From Pseudomonas sp. LS1212 (GTDB lineage Bacteria > Pseudomonadota > Gammaproteobacteria > Pseudomonadales > Pseudomonadaceae), in contig NZ_CP102951.1 in NCBI RefSeq assembly GCF_024741815.1, positions 1,751,001-1,815,000 on the forward strand: a stretch of 64,000 nucleotides of DNA. Direction: 5' to 3'. Numbering within the stretch: position 1 is the first letter of the stretch; each line of letters starts with the position of its first letter. The translations under genes were made by a program, and so were the position numbers. The notes beneath the pieces are model-generated. The model did not search any database and was not told the DNA's origin. It saw nothing but the letters and a program-made list of their open reading frames with translations. This document shows, one piece after another, positions 13,547 through 21,678 of the stretch.

Positions 13547-15024
13547 GCGGGCGCTATCTCACATTGTCGCGTTCTGGTCTCTTGGTCCCTGAACGGATCA
13601 AGGCCAGTTATGAGGGGGCTGCTGAAGGACGCCGGTCGTCCAGCTGGGATGCGCCGGATACAGGTGCTAACAGCCTGATCATGCCGGCCCTGCGTAACCT
13701 GCGCTCGCGGTCGCGGGCTGCAGTTCGCAACGACCCCTATGCTGCCAACGCGATCGATCGGCGAGTCAGCAACCTGATCGGTACCGGCATCACCCCTCAG
13801 CCGCGACTGGCAGACAAGGCCCTGCGCACGCTGATGCAAGAGCTGTGGGAGGACTGGGTTGATGAGTCGGACGCTGACCAGCTGACCGACTTTTACGGCC
13901 TGCAGGCCCTGGTGGCACGCACCGTCGAACAGTCCGGCGAATGCTTCATCCGCTTGCGGCCACGCCGTCAGGAGGATGGCCTGGCAGTGCCACTGCAGCT
14001 GCAGTGTCTGGCGCCGGAATTTGTCCCGCATGACAAGTTCGAGGTGACCAAGACCGGCAACGTCATCCGCGCCGGAATCGAGTTCAACAGCCTCGGGCAG
14101 CGGGTGGCGTACTGGTGTTATCGCACCCACCCGAGCGACATGGTCGCGCTCAGTGCGGGCTACAACATGCTGGTGCGGATCCCGGCCAATCAGATGCTGC
14201 ACATCTTCGAGCCCCTGGAGCCCGGCCAGCTTCGTGGTGTGCCACGCCTTGCACCGGTGCTCAAGCGCTTGCGCAGCCTCGACAACTACGACGACGCGGT
14301 GCTGTTTCGCCAGGAGGTGGCCAACCTCTTCGCTGGCTTCATCCGCAAACCGGCGGCAGAAGGCCCGCCGATGCTCGATCCCGTGACCGGTGCGCCTATC
14401 AAGGTCGGCAGCGATGGCTTTACCCCAATGGTGGCCCTTGAGCCGGGGACCATGCAGGAGCTACTGCCAGGTGAAGAGGTGGAATTCTCCACGCCACCTG
14501 ATGGCGGCAACAACTACCCCGACTTCATGCGTCAGCAACTAATGGCCGCTGCGGCCGGGGCAGGTCTGCCATATGAGCTGATGACCGGCGACATGCGCGA
14601 TGTAAACGACCGGGCAATCCGTGTGGTGCTCAACGAGTTTCGCCGTCGCCTGGAGCAGCTCCAGTTCGCGGTATACGTCCACCAGCTGTGCCGCCCGGTA
14701 CGTGCTGCCTGGATGGATCTGGCGGTGCTGTCCGGTGCGCTGGCGCTGGACGATTACGGACAACGGCGCCGCGAGTACCTGCGCACCCGGTGGGTTCCGC
14801 AGGGTTGGGCATACATCCATCCGGTTCAGGACGTGCAATCGAAAGTCATGGAGATCAACGCAGGGTTGGCCTCACGCAGTGAGATGTGTCTGCGCTCCGG
14901 TACCGACGCCGAGATTGTGGACGCCGAGAACGCCGCAGATGCGGCTCGGGCCCGTGACTTGGGCCTGAACTACAGCACCTTGTCGGCCATCGATGAGGAT
15001 CCCGACGAGAAGGAGAAACCATGA
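13543..15024 (+). CDS. Phage portal protein, lambda gpB family
   Basis: This 493-residue protein should form the dodecameric portal vertex through which DNA enters and leaves the head. The sequence matches the lambda portal family (PF05136): RSRAAVRNDPYAANAIDRRV near residue 60, a VEQSGECFIRLRPR segment, HIFEPLEPGQLRGVP and a LPYELMTGDMRDVNDRAIR motif around 345. It starts at GTG 13543, overlapping the gpW-like stop, and its own stop overlaps the protease start (ATGA). Confidence 0.95.
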   Translation: MSGRYLTLSRSGLLVPERIKASYEGAAEGRRSSSWDAPDTGANSLIMPALRNLRSRSRAAVRNDPYAANAIDRRVSNLIGTGITPQPRLADKALRTLMQELWEDWVDESDADQLTDFYGLQALVARTVEQSGECFIRLRPRRQEDGLAVPLQLQCLAPEFVPHDKFEVTKTGNVIRAGIEFNSLGQRVAYWCYRTHPSDMVALSAGYNMLVRIPANQMLHIFEPLEPGQLRGVPRLAPVLKRLRSLDNYDDAVLFRQEVANLFAGFIRKPAAEGPPMLDPVTGAPIKVGSDGFTPMVALEPGTMQELLPGEEVEFSTPPDGGNNYPDFMRQQLMAAAAGAGLPYELMTGDMRDVNDRAIRVVLNEFRRRLEQLQFAVYVHQLCRPVRAAWMDLAVLSGALALDDYGQRRREYLRTRWVPQGWAYIHPVQDVQSKVMEINAGLASRSEMCLRSGTDAEIVDAENAADAARARDLGLNYSTLSAIDEDPDEKEKP

Positions 15025-16160
15025 AACCGCTGATGCCGTTTCGTATCTACAACAAGGCCAAGGCCACGCTACCGGTCGAGGATGAACATTGGTACCGGAT
15101 CAAGGCTGAGGTCCAAGCCGATCAGACCGTTATCGAGATTTACATCTATGGCGAGATCGGGGGCTGGGGCATCACTGCCAACCAGTTCATCCAGGACCTG
15201 AAGGCGCTTGATGACGGCGTGTCACCGGTGGTGGCCGCCTTCAATACCAACGGCGGCGACCTGTTCGACGGCCTGGCCATCCACAACGCACTGAAGCGAC
15301 TGGGGGAGCGTTGCACATCCCGAATCGATGCTCTGGCGGCCAGCGCTGGAAGTGTGGCCGCTTGCGGCGCGCACCGCGTCGTCATGGCCTCGAACTCCAT
15401 GCTGATGATTCACAACCCCTGGACCTGGACGTCGGGCGATGCCGAGGATCTGCGCCGGGTTGCGGATGTGTTGGACCAGACCTTGGAGGCCATCATTGCC
15501 ACTTACAAGGCCAAGGCGCCGGACATCGATGACGCTGAGCTACGGCGTATGGTCAACGATGAAACCTGGCTGACCGCCCAGGAAGCACTGGCCCTGGGGC
15601 TGGCAGATGAGATTGGCAGCGGCGTCGAGGTCAAAGCCTGCCTAGGACAGGGCGCGACGATGAAGCGCTACCGTAATACGCCGAAAGCGCTGCTCGACCA
15701 GCTGCAGGATGTGCAGCCGGCGCCGTCTGCACAGGACGACTTGCCCGCCCAAGTCGATCCGCCCGAACCCGCCGTCACCGACTCGGCCAAGCTCGCGCTG
15801 ATGATCACTCAGGCGTGCGGCAAAGCGGGTATCAGCAACCTGGTCGAGCCGTTGATTGATTCGACCAAGCTGGCGGACGAAGCCACGGTGCAGGCCGCGT
15901 TGACTCGTGCCAAAACGGTGCGCGACCTGTGTGTCGCGGCGCGCTTGCCGGAGCTGGCCGTCGAGTATGTCCAGGCCGGGCTCGATGCGCCTGCAGTACG
16001 TGCCCGCCTGTTCGACAAGCTGGTCGGCTCGGGCAAGGGCTTTGAGATCGACAACAGCTTGCCCTCGGCCGATGACGAGCCGGAGAAGGTCAAGGCCCAC
16101 CTACCCAATCCCAGCACCATTTGGTCTGCCCGTCGGCAGGCAACCCGTAAAGGAGCATGA
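15021..16160 (+). CDS. Head maturation protease, ClpP family with scaffold-like tail
   Basis: This 379-residue protein has an N-terminal ClpP-like serine protease domain (about residues 25-210), with Ser108 in LAASAGSVAA and His131 in MLMIHNP as catalytic residues. FNTNGGDLFDGLAIHNAL is the family's substrate-binding region. The C-terminal 150 residues are helical and Pro/Ala-rich and could act as a scaffold removed during maturation, as lambda gpC/Nu3 does. An internal scaffold start is not obvious. It overlaps the portal gene by 4 bp and the gpD-like gene by 4 bp. Confidence 0.92.
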   Translation: MKPLMPFRIYNKAKATLPVEDEHWYRIKAEVQADQTVIEIYIYGEIGGWGITANQFIQDLKALDDGVSPVVAAFNTNGGDLFDGLAIHNALKRLGERCTSRIDALAASAGSVAACGAHRVVMASNSMLMIHNPWTWTSGDAEDLRRVADVLDQTLEAIIATYKAKAPDIDDAELRRMVNDETWLTAQEALALGLADEIGSGVEVKACLGQGATMKRYRNTPKALLDQLQDVQPAPSAQDDLPAQVDPPEPAVTDSAKLALMITQACGKAGISNLVEPLIDSTKLADEATVQAALTRAKTVRDLCVAARLPELAVEYVQAGLDAPAVRARLFDKLVGSGKGFEIDNSLPSADDEPEKVKAHLPNPSTIWSARRQATRKGA

Positions 16161-16510
16161 TCATGAGCAACATCCACCGCGAGCCGGTTCACGCCGGGGA
16201 GTTTCTGCTGTCCGAAGGTTCGGGAAAGATCTCTCGCGAAGCGATCAACGTGGTAGCAGGCCCAGCCCTGCTGGCCGGTCAAGTACTCGGTATGGTGACC
16301 GCCACGGGCGAGTTCGCACCTTACAACCCTGTGGCTGAGGATGGCAGCGAGAACGCCGCCTGCATTCTGTTCTCCTCGATCGGAGAGTCCGAAGTGGTAC
16401 GTCGCGGGCGAGCAGTAGTGCGCTTGGCTGAGGTCAGTGAAAACTTGCTGACAGGACTGGACCTGGACGCCGAAAAGGCCTTGGCGACGCACTTCATCAT
16501 CGTTCGCTGA
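16157..16510 (+). CDS. Head decoration protein, lambda gpD (HDPD) family
   Basis: This protein is 117 residues from ATG 16157, or 115 from ATG 16163. It matches the head decoration protein family: HREPVHAGEFLLSEGSGKISREAINV at the start, GQVLGMVTATGEFAPYNP in the middle, and a beta-rich remainder. Trimers of gpD bind the expanded head and stabilise it against DNA pressure. It lies between protease and capsid gene as in lambda. Confidence 0.92.
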   Translation: MIMSNIHREPVHAGEFLLSEGSGKISREAINVVAGPALLAGQVLGMVTATGEFAPYNPVAEDGSENAACILFSSIGESEVVRRGRAVVRLAEVSENLLTGLDLDAEKALATHFIIVR

Positions 16511-16531
16511 CCCTTCTGTAATTCATTCTCG

Positions 16532-16566
16532 ACCCCGCCCTGAGCGGGGTTTCTACTTTCTGGAGT
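16532..16566 (+). terminator. Intra-operon hairpin plus RBS cassette before capsid gene
   Basis: ACCCCGC (16532-16538) and GCGGGGT (16544-16550) form a strong stem followed by TTTCTACTTTCTGGAGT, in which TGGAG is the ribosome binding site for the capsid gene at 16573. Similar cassettes occur at 23622-23656 and 29392-29426. Probably a partial terminator or mRNA-end stabiliser. Confidence 0.6.
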
Positions 16567-16572
16567 ACACCC

Positions 16573-17562
16573 ATGGCTGATATCGCCATTTTTGAAGACG
16601 ATGCCTTCGGCGTTGCTGCATTGACTGCGGCCATCAACGAGCAAGAGTTTGTGCCAGGTCGTCTGGCCAGTCTCGGCTTGTTCGAAGAGGAGGGCGTGAC
16701 CACTCTCACCGTGCAGATCGAGAAAGACGGCGACAAGCTGGCCCTGGTGCCAGCAGGCGAGCGCGGTACTTCTGGGCTGGTGGTCGGCGGCAGCAAGCGC
16801 ATCCTGCTGCCGTTTAACACCGTCCACCTGCCGGAGCGCTTCACCATCAGGGCTGACGAGATCCAGGGCATCCGGGCCTTCGGTACTCAGACCGAGCTGC
16901 AGGCCGTTCAGGATGTTGTCAACAAACGCCTGGATAAGGCGCGTCGCCAGTTGGACGCGACCCACGAGTTTCACCGCGCACTGAACGGCAAGGTGCTCGA
17001 TGCTGATGGAAGTACAGTGTTGCTGGATATCTATGAGCGCTTCGGTGTTCAGCGACAAACCCTGTCAATGGGCCTGAATGACCCTCAAGCCAACGTGCAA
17101 GTGCAGTGCGTGGAAGCACTGGACATGCAAGAAGATGCACTCGGCAACGTCACTACCACGTCTTCGCGTGCGTTCTGTGGCAAGACGTTCTGGAAGAAAC
17201 TGATCGCCCATCCCTCGGTGGTCGAAACCTACAAGGGCAGCCAGCAGGCAGCAGCCTTGCGTGGTGATGGTCGTGAAGCCTTCGAGTTCGGTGGCATTAC
17301 CTGGGAGCGCTACCGTGGCAAGGTTGCGGGCATCGCATTTATCGCCGATGACGCAGCACGGCTGGTACCGGAAGGCGTTCCTGAAATGTTCCTGTCGGCG
17401 TATGCGCCGGCTGACTACATGGAAACCGTCAACACCCAAGGCCTGCCGTACTACAGCAAGCTGGAGCCGCTGCCATTCGGTAAAGGGGTCGCCGGTGAAG
17501 CCCAGTCCAACCCATTGCACATCTGCACCCGACCTCGCGCCATCATCCAGCTGAGTCTCTAA
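16573..17562 (+). CDS. Major capsid protein, lambda gpE family
   Basis: This 329-residue protein has the HK97-like fold of the gpE family (PF03864). Typical segments are FVPGRLASLGLFEEEGVTTLTVQIEKDG near the N-terminus, NTVHLPERFTIRADEIQGIRAFG, and a C-terminal KLEPLPFGKGVAGEAQSNPLHICTRPRAIIQL. It forms the icosahedral shell, decorated by the gpD homologue upstream. Expression is probably boosted by the strong ribosome binding site (TGGAG) and the preceding hairpin, which gives the transcript a protected 5' end. Confidence 0.95.
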   Translation: MADIAIFEDDAFGVAALTAAINEQEFVPGRLASLGLFEEEGVTTLTVQIEKDGDKLALVPAGERGTSGLVVGGSKRILLPFNTVHLPERFTIRADEIQGIRAFGTQTELQAVQDVVNKRLDKARRQLDATHEFHRALNGKVLDADGSTVLLDIYERFGVQRQTLSMGLNDPQANVQVQCVEALDMQEDALGNVTTTSSRAFCGKTFWKKLIAHPSVVETYKGSQQAAALRGDGREAFEFGGITWERYRGKVAGIAFIADDAARLVPEGVPEMFLSAYAPADYMETVNTQGLPYYSKLEPLPFGKGVAGEAQSNPLHICTRPRAIIQLSL

Positions 17563-17564
17563 TC

Positions 17565-17879
17565 ATGAGCTTTCGTGAGCTGGTCGACGATTTGGACGCC
17601 ACGGTGTTCGACGTGCTCGGCGACCCCGTGCTGATCGATGGCCGTGAAGTCCTCGGCATGTTCTCGGCGCCCTGGCTGCAGCCCAAGTTCGGCCAGATCA
17701 ATACCGGCTTACGCGAGCCGCACCTGGTCATCCGGGTTGCTGACGCCGAAGGCGTTATCGAGCGGCAGCAAGTGGTGGTGGATCTGCCCATCCATGATGG
17801 CGGTGGAAGTTACATCGTCGTCAGGCCGGAGCCGGGTGGCGATGGCCTGGTGACTTTGGTGCTGAGGAAATCCCCATGA
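17565..17879 (+). CDS. Head-tail joining protein, lambda FII-like
   Basis: This 104-residue protein starts 2 bp after the capsid stop. The Trp/Pro-rich middle (LGMFSAPWLQPKFGQINTGLREPHLVIRV) and the beta-strand-rich C-terminus are those of the phage head-tail attachment family (FII, PF05354). It should cap the portal/gpW complex and provide the platform for the tail. It overlaps the next gene by 4 bp. Confidence 0.8.
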   Translation: MSFRELVDDLDATVFDVLGDPVLIDGREVLGMFSAPWLQPKFGQINTGLREPHLVIRVADAEGVIERQQVVVDLPIHDGGGSYIVVRPEPGGDGLVTLVLRKSP

Positions 17880-18538
17880 GTGTCGGCAGCTACGTCAAGC
17901 AATCGGCCAGCAGTGGCATGATCACCTTGCAGGCTGATCAGTCGGATCTGAAAGCGTTCGCCGATTTCGCGGCTTTGGTTCCCAAGGCAGCGACTGCAGC
18001 GCAGCGCCGCGCCATCAACAAGACGTTGCGTTGGTTGCGTACCCACATCGCCCGAGCGGTTAGCCAACAGGAGCGCGTTGCGGTCACCGCTGTACGGCAG
18101 CGCTTGCGTGCCTATCCACTCAACGGCAATGGCCAGGGCAAGCTGTGGTTCGGCATCAACTCGATCGAGGCCAGCCGCGCTGGTCGGCCTCGGCAAACCC
18201 GGGCGGGTGTGTCGCTGGCAGGTCGTCGCTATCAGGGAGCGTTCTTCAAGAAAGTCTACGGCGGCCAGCCCGACATCTGGATACGCACAGCCAGCAAGCA
18301 CTTCAAGGCCAGCGATTACCCAGACAGTGAAGTGTCTGGAGGAGGTGGTGCCAGCTCCGGATGGATCTCGGAAAACGGCAGCCGCTACCCCCTGGCCAAA
18401 GCCAAGATATCCCTTGAGGACGTGCGGCCACACTTCGAGTCTTGGTCCAAGCGCGCTCACCAGCAACTGCTGAAAGTCCTGGAGCAGGAACTTAACTTTG
18501 AACTGCAGAAGTATCTGCGAGGAACTGACCGTGTCTGA
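17876..18538 (+). CDS. Minor tail protein Z-like
   Basis: This 220-residue protein resembles prophage minor tail protein Z (PF06763): ADFAALVPKAATAAQRRAINKTLRWLRTHIARAVSQQ at 30-65 and a basic central region with LAGRRYQG, then SGGGGASSGWISENG. GpZ works near the head-proximal end of the tail and may help tail completion. The high positive charge fits a DNA or tail-tube contact. The stop overlaps the next start. Confidence 0.8.
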   Translation: MSVGSYVKQSASSGMITLQADQSDLKAFADFAALVPKAATAAQRRAINKTLRWLRTHIARAVSQQERVAVTAVRQRLRAYPLNGNGQGKLWFGINSIEASRAGRPRQTRAGVSLAGRRYQGAFFKKVYGGQPDIWIRTASKHFKASDYPDSEVSGGGGASSGWISENGSRYPLAKAKISLEDVRPHFESWSKRAHQQLLKVLEQELNFELQKYLRGTDRV

Positions 18539-19043
18539 GTCTGAGTTCAGCCTCGAGCTGTTGTACAGCGCAATAGAGGCTCGCATTGCCGAGGCCATTC
18601 CAGGTCTGGCCTGTGTATGCACCATGCCTCACATGCTCAATCATGTGGCATTACCCGCTGTAGTGATCGAGCTGGTCGAGTTTGAGCCAGGCCAGGATCC
18701 AGGGACAGGTGAAACAGCCGTGGAAGTGCGCTTCGAAGCGCGCTTCATCGTCGGCAGCGAAGATGTGCAGTGCCAACAGAAAGTCGCGTTCGCCGCGGCT
18801 CAGTTGTCGGTGTTGTTGCGTCTGCAGACTTGGGGGTTAGCGGTTGAGCCAGCCGAGTTCGTGCGTGCTGCGCAGGACTGGACCCGGCCCGAGTTGGACG
18901 GTTATGCGGTGTGGGTGGTCGAGTGGACCCAGGGTATCTACCTCGGCGAGGAAGAATGGCCATGGCCCAACCAGCCCCCCGGCACTCTGGTACTGGCCGT
19001 GGGCCCAGACGGTGAGCGGGTTCATCCGGAGGACCTGCAGTGA
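18531..19043 (+). CDS. Conserved phage protein, possible tail terminator/completion protein
   Basis: This 170-residue protein starts at GTG 18531 behind GAGG and overlaps the gpZ-like stop. It has FSLELLYSAIEARIAEAIPG at the N-terminus and a beta-rich body (AVVIELVEFEPGQDPG, VEVRFEARFIVG). Position between gpZ and the baseplate spike, and the general size, fit the tail terminator/completion proteins of myoviruses (compare P2 gpR and lambda gpU). No single motif proves this. Confidence 0.7.
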   Translation: MSESEFSLELLYSAIEARIAEAIPGLACVCTMPHMLNHVALPAVVIELVEFEPGQDPGTGETAVEVRFEARFIVGSEDVQCQQKVAFAAAQLSVLLRLQTWGLAVEPAEFVRAAQDWTRPELDGYAVWVVEWTQGIYLGEEEWPWPNQPPGTLVLAVGPDGERVHPEDLQ

Positions 19044-19600
19044 ACCACGCAAGCGCAGCGCATGACCGCATGCTGGCCGGTCTGATTATTCCGTGTCGGG
19101 TGGTGGCGGTCGATCTGGCCGCCGCCATGGTCCGCGTGTCCGACGGCGGCAGTTGGACCAGCGCCTGGGTGCGTTGGCACAGTCAGGCCGCTGGCAAGGC
19201 CCGCCACTGGCGGGCGCCGAGCTTGGACGAGCAGGGTGCTTTGATCAGTCCGAGCGGTGAGCCAGCGCAGGGCACGTTCGTGCCGGGGCTGTATGGCAAC
19301 GCCGGCGCTCAGCCGGACAACCGCGACCATGTCGAGGTGTGGCGCTTCGAGGATGGTGGTTCGCTGGTCTACGACTGGCAGGCCAGCAGCTACACCATCG
19401 AGCTGCCCAGCGGTACCGCGACCGTCAAGGTCGGTGGCAGCACGGTGGTCGTTACGGATAACGCGATCACCGCCCAGGCCAGCAACATCACCTTGACCGG
19501 CAACGTGCAGATCAATGGGCCGTTAGGCGTGACAGGCGATATCCACGGCGGCGGCAAGATCATCGATACGGCCGGCAACACGGCCAACCACAACCACTGA
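19040..19600 (+). CDS. Baseplate assembly protein V, tail spike (P2 gpV family)
   Basis: This 186-residue membrane-piercing spike belongs to the Phage_base_V family. The N-terminal OB-fold is represented by GLIIPCRVVAVDLAAAMVRVSDGG. The C-terminal half is a beta-helix (ATVKVGGSTVVVTDNAITAQASNITLTG). The very end reads ANHNH, with the H-x-H apex motif that binds iron in P2/phi92-type spikes. It starts at GTG 19040, overlapping the upstream stop. A T-tract hairpin terminator follows at 19604-19626. Confidence 0.92.
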   Translation: MNHASAAHDRMLAGLIIPCRVVAVDLAAAMVRVSDGGSWTSAWVRWHSQAAGKARHWRAPSLDEQGALISPSGEPAQGTFVPGLYGNAGAQPDNRDHVEVWRFEDGGSLVYDWQASSYTIELPSGTATVKVGGSTVVVTDNAITAQASNITLTGNVQINGPLGVTGDIHGGGKIIDTAGNTANHNH

Positions 19601-19603
19601 CCA

Positions 19604-19626
19604 GCCCGACTTGATCGGGCTTTTTT
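19604..19626 (+). terminator. Hairpin with T tract after the spike gene
   Basis: GCCCGA (19604-19609) pairs with TCGGGC (19615-19620), followed by TTTTTT. The next gene's ribosome binding site CTGGAGG follows directly, so it is an intra-operon (partial) terminator. Confidence 0.7.
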
Positions 19627-19641
19627 CTGCCTGGAGGCATC

Positions 19642-19863
19642 ATGGCCAAAGCCGATGACAAACAACTACCGAGCGAATCACCTGCGGTACCGAAGGCCGT
19701 TGCTCAGGTGTATCGCGACACGCTCTACACCTCTCGCGTGCTGATCCTGCCTGATGGCCGAACGCTCGCGGTGGTCAAAGGCCGCGTCACTGCCGCGGCC
19801 GGGGACGCTGTCGCACAGCGTTACCTCGGCGATCATCCTGACCTTGAGCTGCTGACGGAGTAA
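19642..19863 (+). CDS. Small hypothetical tail-module protein
   Basis: This 73-residue protein has a charged N-terminus (MAKADDKQLPSESPAVPKA) and a short beta-rich core (VLILPDGRTLAVVKGRVTAAAGDAVAQRYLG). No family name comes to mind. It lies between spike V and wedge W, and the next gene begins 3 bp after its stop. Good ribosome binding site (CTGGAGG). Perhaps a minor baseplate or assembly factor. Confidence 0.7.
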   Translation: MAKADDKQLPSESPAVPKAVAQVYRDTLYTSRVLILPDGRTLAVVKGRVTAAAGDAVAQRYLGDHPDLELLTE

Positions 19864-19866
19864 CCC

Positions 19867-20193
19867 ATGATCGGAATGGATCGCCGCACGGGTCAGCCTG
19901 TTTCCGGTCTGGCGCATCTGCGGCAGTCCATCGAAGACATCCTGACCACCCCGCTGGGCAGTCGGCGGATGCGCCCGGAGTACGGCAGCAAGCTGCGCCG
20001 CTTTGTCGACCTGCCTGTTTCCGAGGGTTGGAAGAGCGCGGTGCAGGCCGAGGTGGCCAGGGCGCTGAGTCGCTGGGAGCCGCGTTTGAAGCTGGAGCGG
20101 GTGAGGGTAGTGGCGGTGGTCGGTGGTCAGATCACCCTGCAGCTGACCGGCCTGTACCTGGGCGAACGCGCGATAGTTGAGGTAACGGCATGA
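19867..20193 (+). CDS. Baseplate wedge protein W (GpW/gp25 family)
   Basis: This 108-residue protein matches the GPW_gp25 family (PF04965): GLAHLRQSIEDILTTPLGSRRMRPEYGS is the conserved N-terminal block, including the EYGS motif, and RWEPRLKLERV follows. In T4 and P2 this protein sits in the baseplate and nucleates sheath polymerisation. It overlaps the J gene by 4 bp. Confidence 0.93.
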   Translation: MIGMDRRTGQPVSGLAHLRQSIEDILTTPLGSRRMRPEYGSKLRRFVDLPVSEGWKSAVQAEVARALSRWEPRLKLERVRVVAVVGGQITLQLTGLYLGERAIVEVTA

Positions 20194-21071
20194 GCACCAT
20201 CCAGCTGTCGGCGCTGCCCGCGCCGCAAGTGCTGGAAGACCTCGATTTCGAGGAAACCTATCAGGGCGAGTTGTCAGCCTTTCGCCTGTACATGGGCGAC
20301 AACTGGGATGCCCTGCTGGAGAGCGACCCGGTCACCAAGCTGTTGGAACTGGGTGCCTACCGGCGCCTGCAGAATCGGGCACGGGTCAACGACGCGGCCA
20401 AGGCCTTGCTGCTGGCTTATGCCAAGGACAGCGACCTTGACCAGTTGGCCGCCAACGTGCGGCTGCAGCGCCTGGTGATTCAGGCCGAGGATCTGGCCGC
20501 TGTGCCGCCGGTCGCGGCGGTGCTCGAGGAAGACGACGCGCTGCGCGAACGTATCCAGCTGGTCTATGAAGGGCTGACCACGGCCGGGCCGCGCAACAGC
20601 TACATCCTGCATGCGCGCAACGCCTCAGCCTTGGTCGCCGATGCCACCGCCGAAAGCCCGACGCCGGCGGCGGTGGTGTTGACGGTGCTGAGTCTGGAGG
20701 GCGACGGAACCGCCACCCCCGAACTGCTGGAAACGGTGCGGGTCAAGGTGAGTGACGATGATGTGCGGCCGTTGGGAGATCGCCTGACGGTGCAAGGCGC
20801 CGAGATCCTGCGTTATCGGATCGATGCCGTGGTGCATATGGTCGGTGGTGGCCCGGAGACTGAGGCCACGCTGGCCGAGTGCAATAGCCGTCTGCTGGCC
20901 TGGATTAACCCCCGGCGCCGCCTGGGCGTCGAGGTCGCCCGTTCTGCGGTGGATGCCCAGTTGCACATCAACGGTGTCAGTCGGGTCGAGCTGGGCGACT
21001 GGGCGGACCTTCGCCCAAGCAAGGCCCAGGCCGCCTGGTGTGAGGGTGTGACCGTGACGCGGGGGAGCTGA
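20190..21071 (+). CDS. Baseplate assembly protein J (gp47 family)
   Basis: This 293-residue wedge protein belongs to the Baseplate_J family. Typical stretches are SALPAPQVLEDLDFEETYQGELSAF at the N-terminus, RARVNDAAKALLLAYAKDSDLDQLAA at about 65-95 and the Baseplate_J core GPRNSYILHARNAS...PTPAAVVLTVLSLEGDG. It links the central hub to the outer wedge and to protein I. It starts within the W gene's stop and is followed by I after 1 bp. Confidence 0.93.
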   Translation: MSTIQLSALPAPQVLEDLDFEETYQGELSAFRLYMGDNWDALLESDPVTKLLELGAYRRLQNRARVNDAAKALLLAYAKDSDLDQLAANVRLQRLVIQAEDLAAVPPVAAVLEEDDALRERIQLVYEGLTTAGPRNSYILHARNASALVADATAESPTPAAVVLTVLSLEGDGTATPELLETVRVKVSDDDVRPLGDRLTVQGAEILRYRIDAVVHMVGGGPETEATLAECNSRLLAWINPRRRLGVEVARSAVDAQLHINGVSRVELGDWADLRPSKAQAAWCEGVTVTRGS

Positions 21072-21072
21072 G

Positions 21073-21678
21073 ATGAACAGTCTGCTCCCGCTCAACAGTA
21101 CCCAGCTGGAGCGCGCTATCGAAGCGGCCAACGACGAAACCATCAACGCACCGCTGCGCACTCTGTACAACCCCGACACCTGCCCGGCACACCTGCTATA
21201 TCACCTGGCCTGGGCCTGGTCGGTGGATCGCTGGGACGATACCTGGTCGGAGGCGGTCAAGCGCTCGGTAATTCGCTCGGCGTTCTACGTGCATGCGCAC
21301 AAGGGCACCATCGGCGCGCTGCGCCGGGTGGTCGAGCCGCTGGGTTACCTGATCGAGGTTCGCGAGTGGTGGGAAGGCGTGCCCGAGGGCGTGCCGGGCA
21401 CTTTCGAGCTGCAGGTCGGCGTGCTGGATACCGGCATCACCGAGGAAATGTATCAGGAGCTGACGCGGCTGATCGATGACGCCAAGCCGGTAAGCCGGCA
21501 CCTGATCGGCCTGGCCATTTCCCTGGCCACTAGCGGTTACATGCGACTGGGGCTGGGCTTGTCCGAGGGCGAGGAAATCGACGTGTACCCGCCCATGTCA
21601 CACGACATCGAGGTCGGCGGCAGCTTTGGCCATGTTGGCCGTGAACATCAAATTGAATATCTGGATGTGTACCCATGA
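21073..21678 (+). CDS. Phage tail protein I (P2 gpI family)
   Basis: This 201-residue protein matches tail protein I (PF09684): LLPLNSTQLERAIEAAND at the start, then TCPAHLLYHLAWAWSVDRWDDTWSEAVKR, the Trp-rich signature of the family, and HKGTIGALRRVVEPLGY. It attaches tail fibres to the baseplate with J. It overlaps the fibre gene by 4 bp (ATGA type). Confidence 0.93.
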   Translation: MNSLLPLNSTQLERAIEAANDETINAPLRTLYNPDTCPAHLLYHLAWAWSVDRWDDTWSEAVKRSVIRSAFYVHAHKGTIGALRRVVEPLGYLIEVREWWEGVPEGVPGTFELQVGVLDTGITEEMYQELTRLIDDAKPVSRHLIGLAISLATSGYMRLGLGLSEGEEIDVYPPMSHDIEVGGSFGHVGREHQIEYLDVYP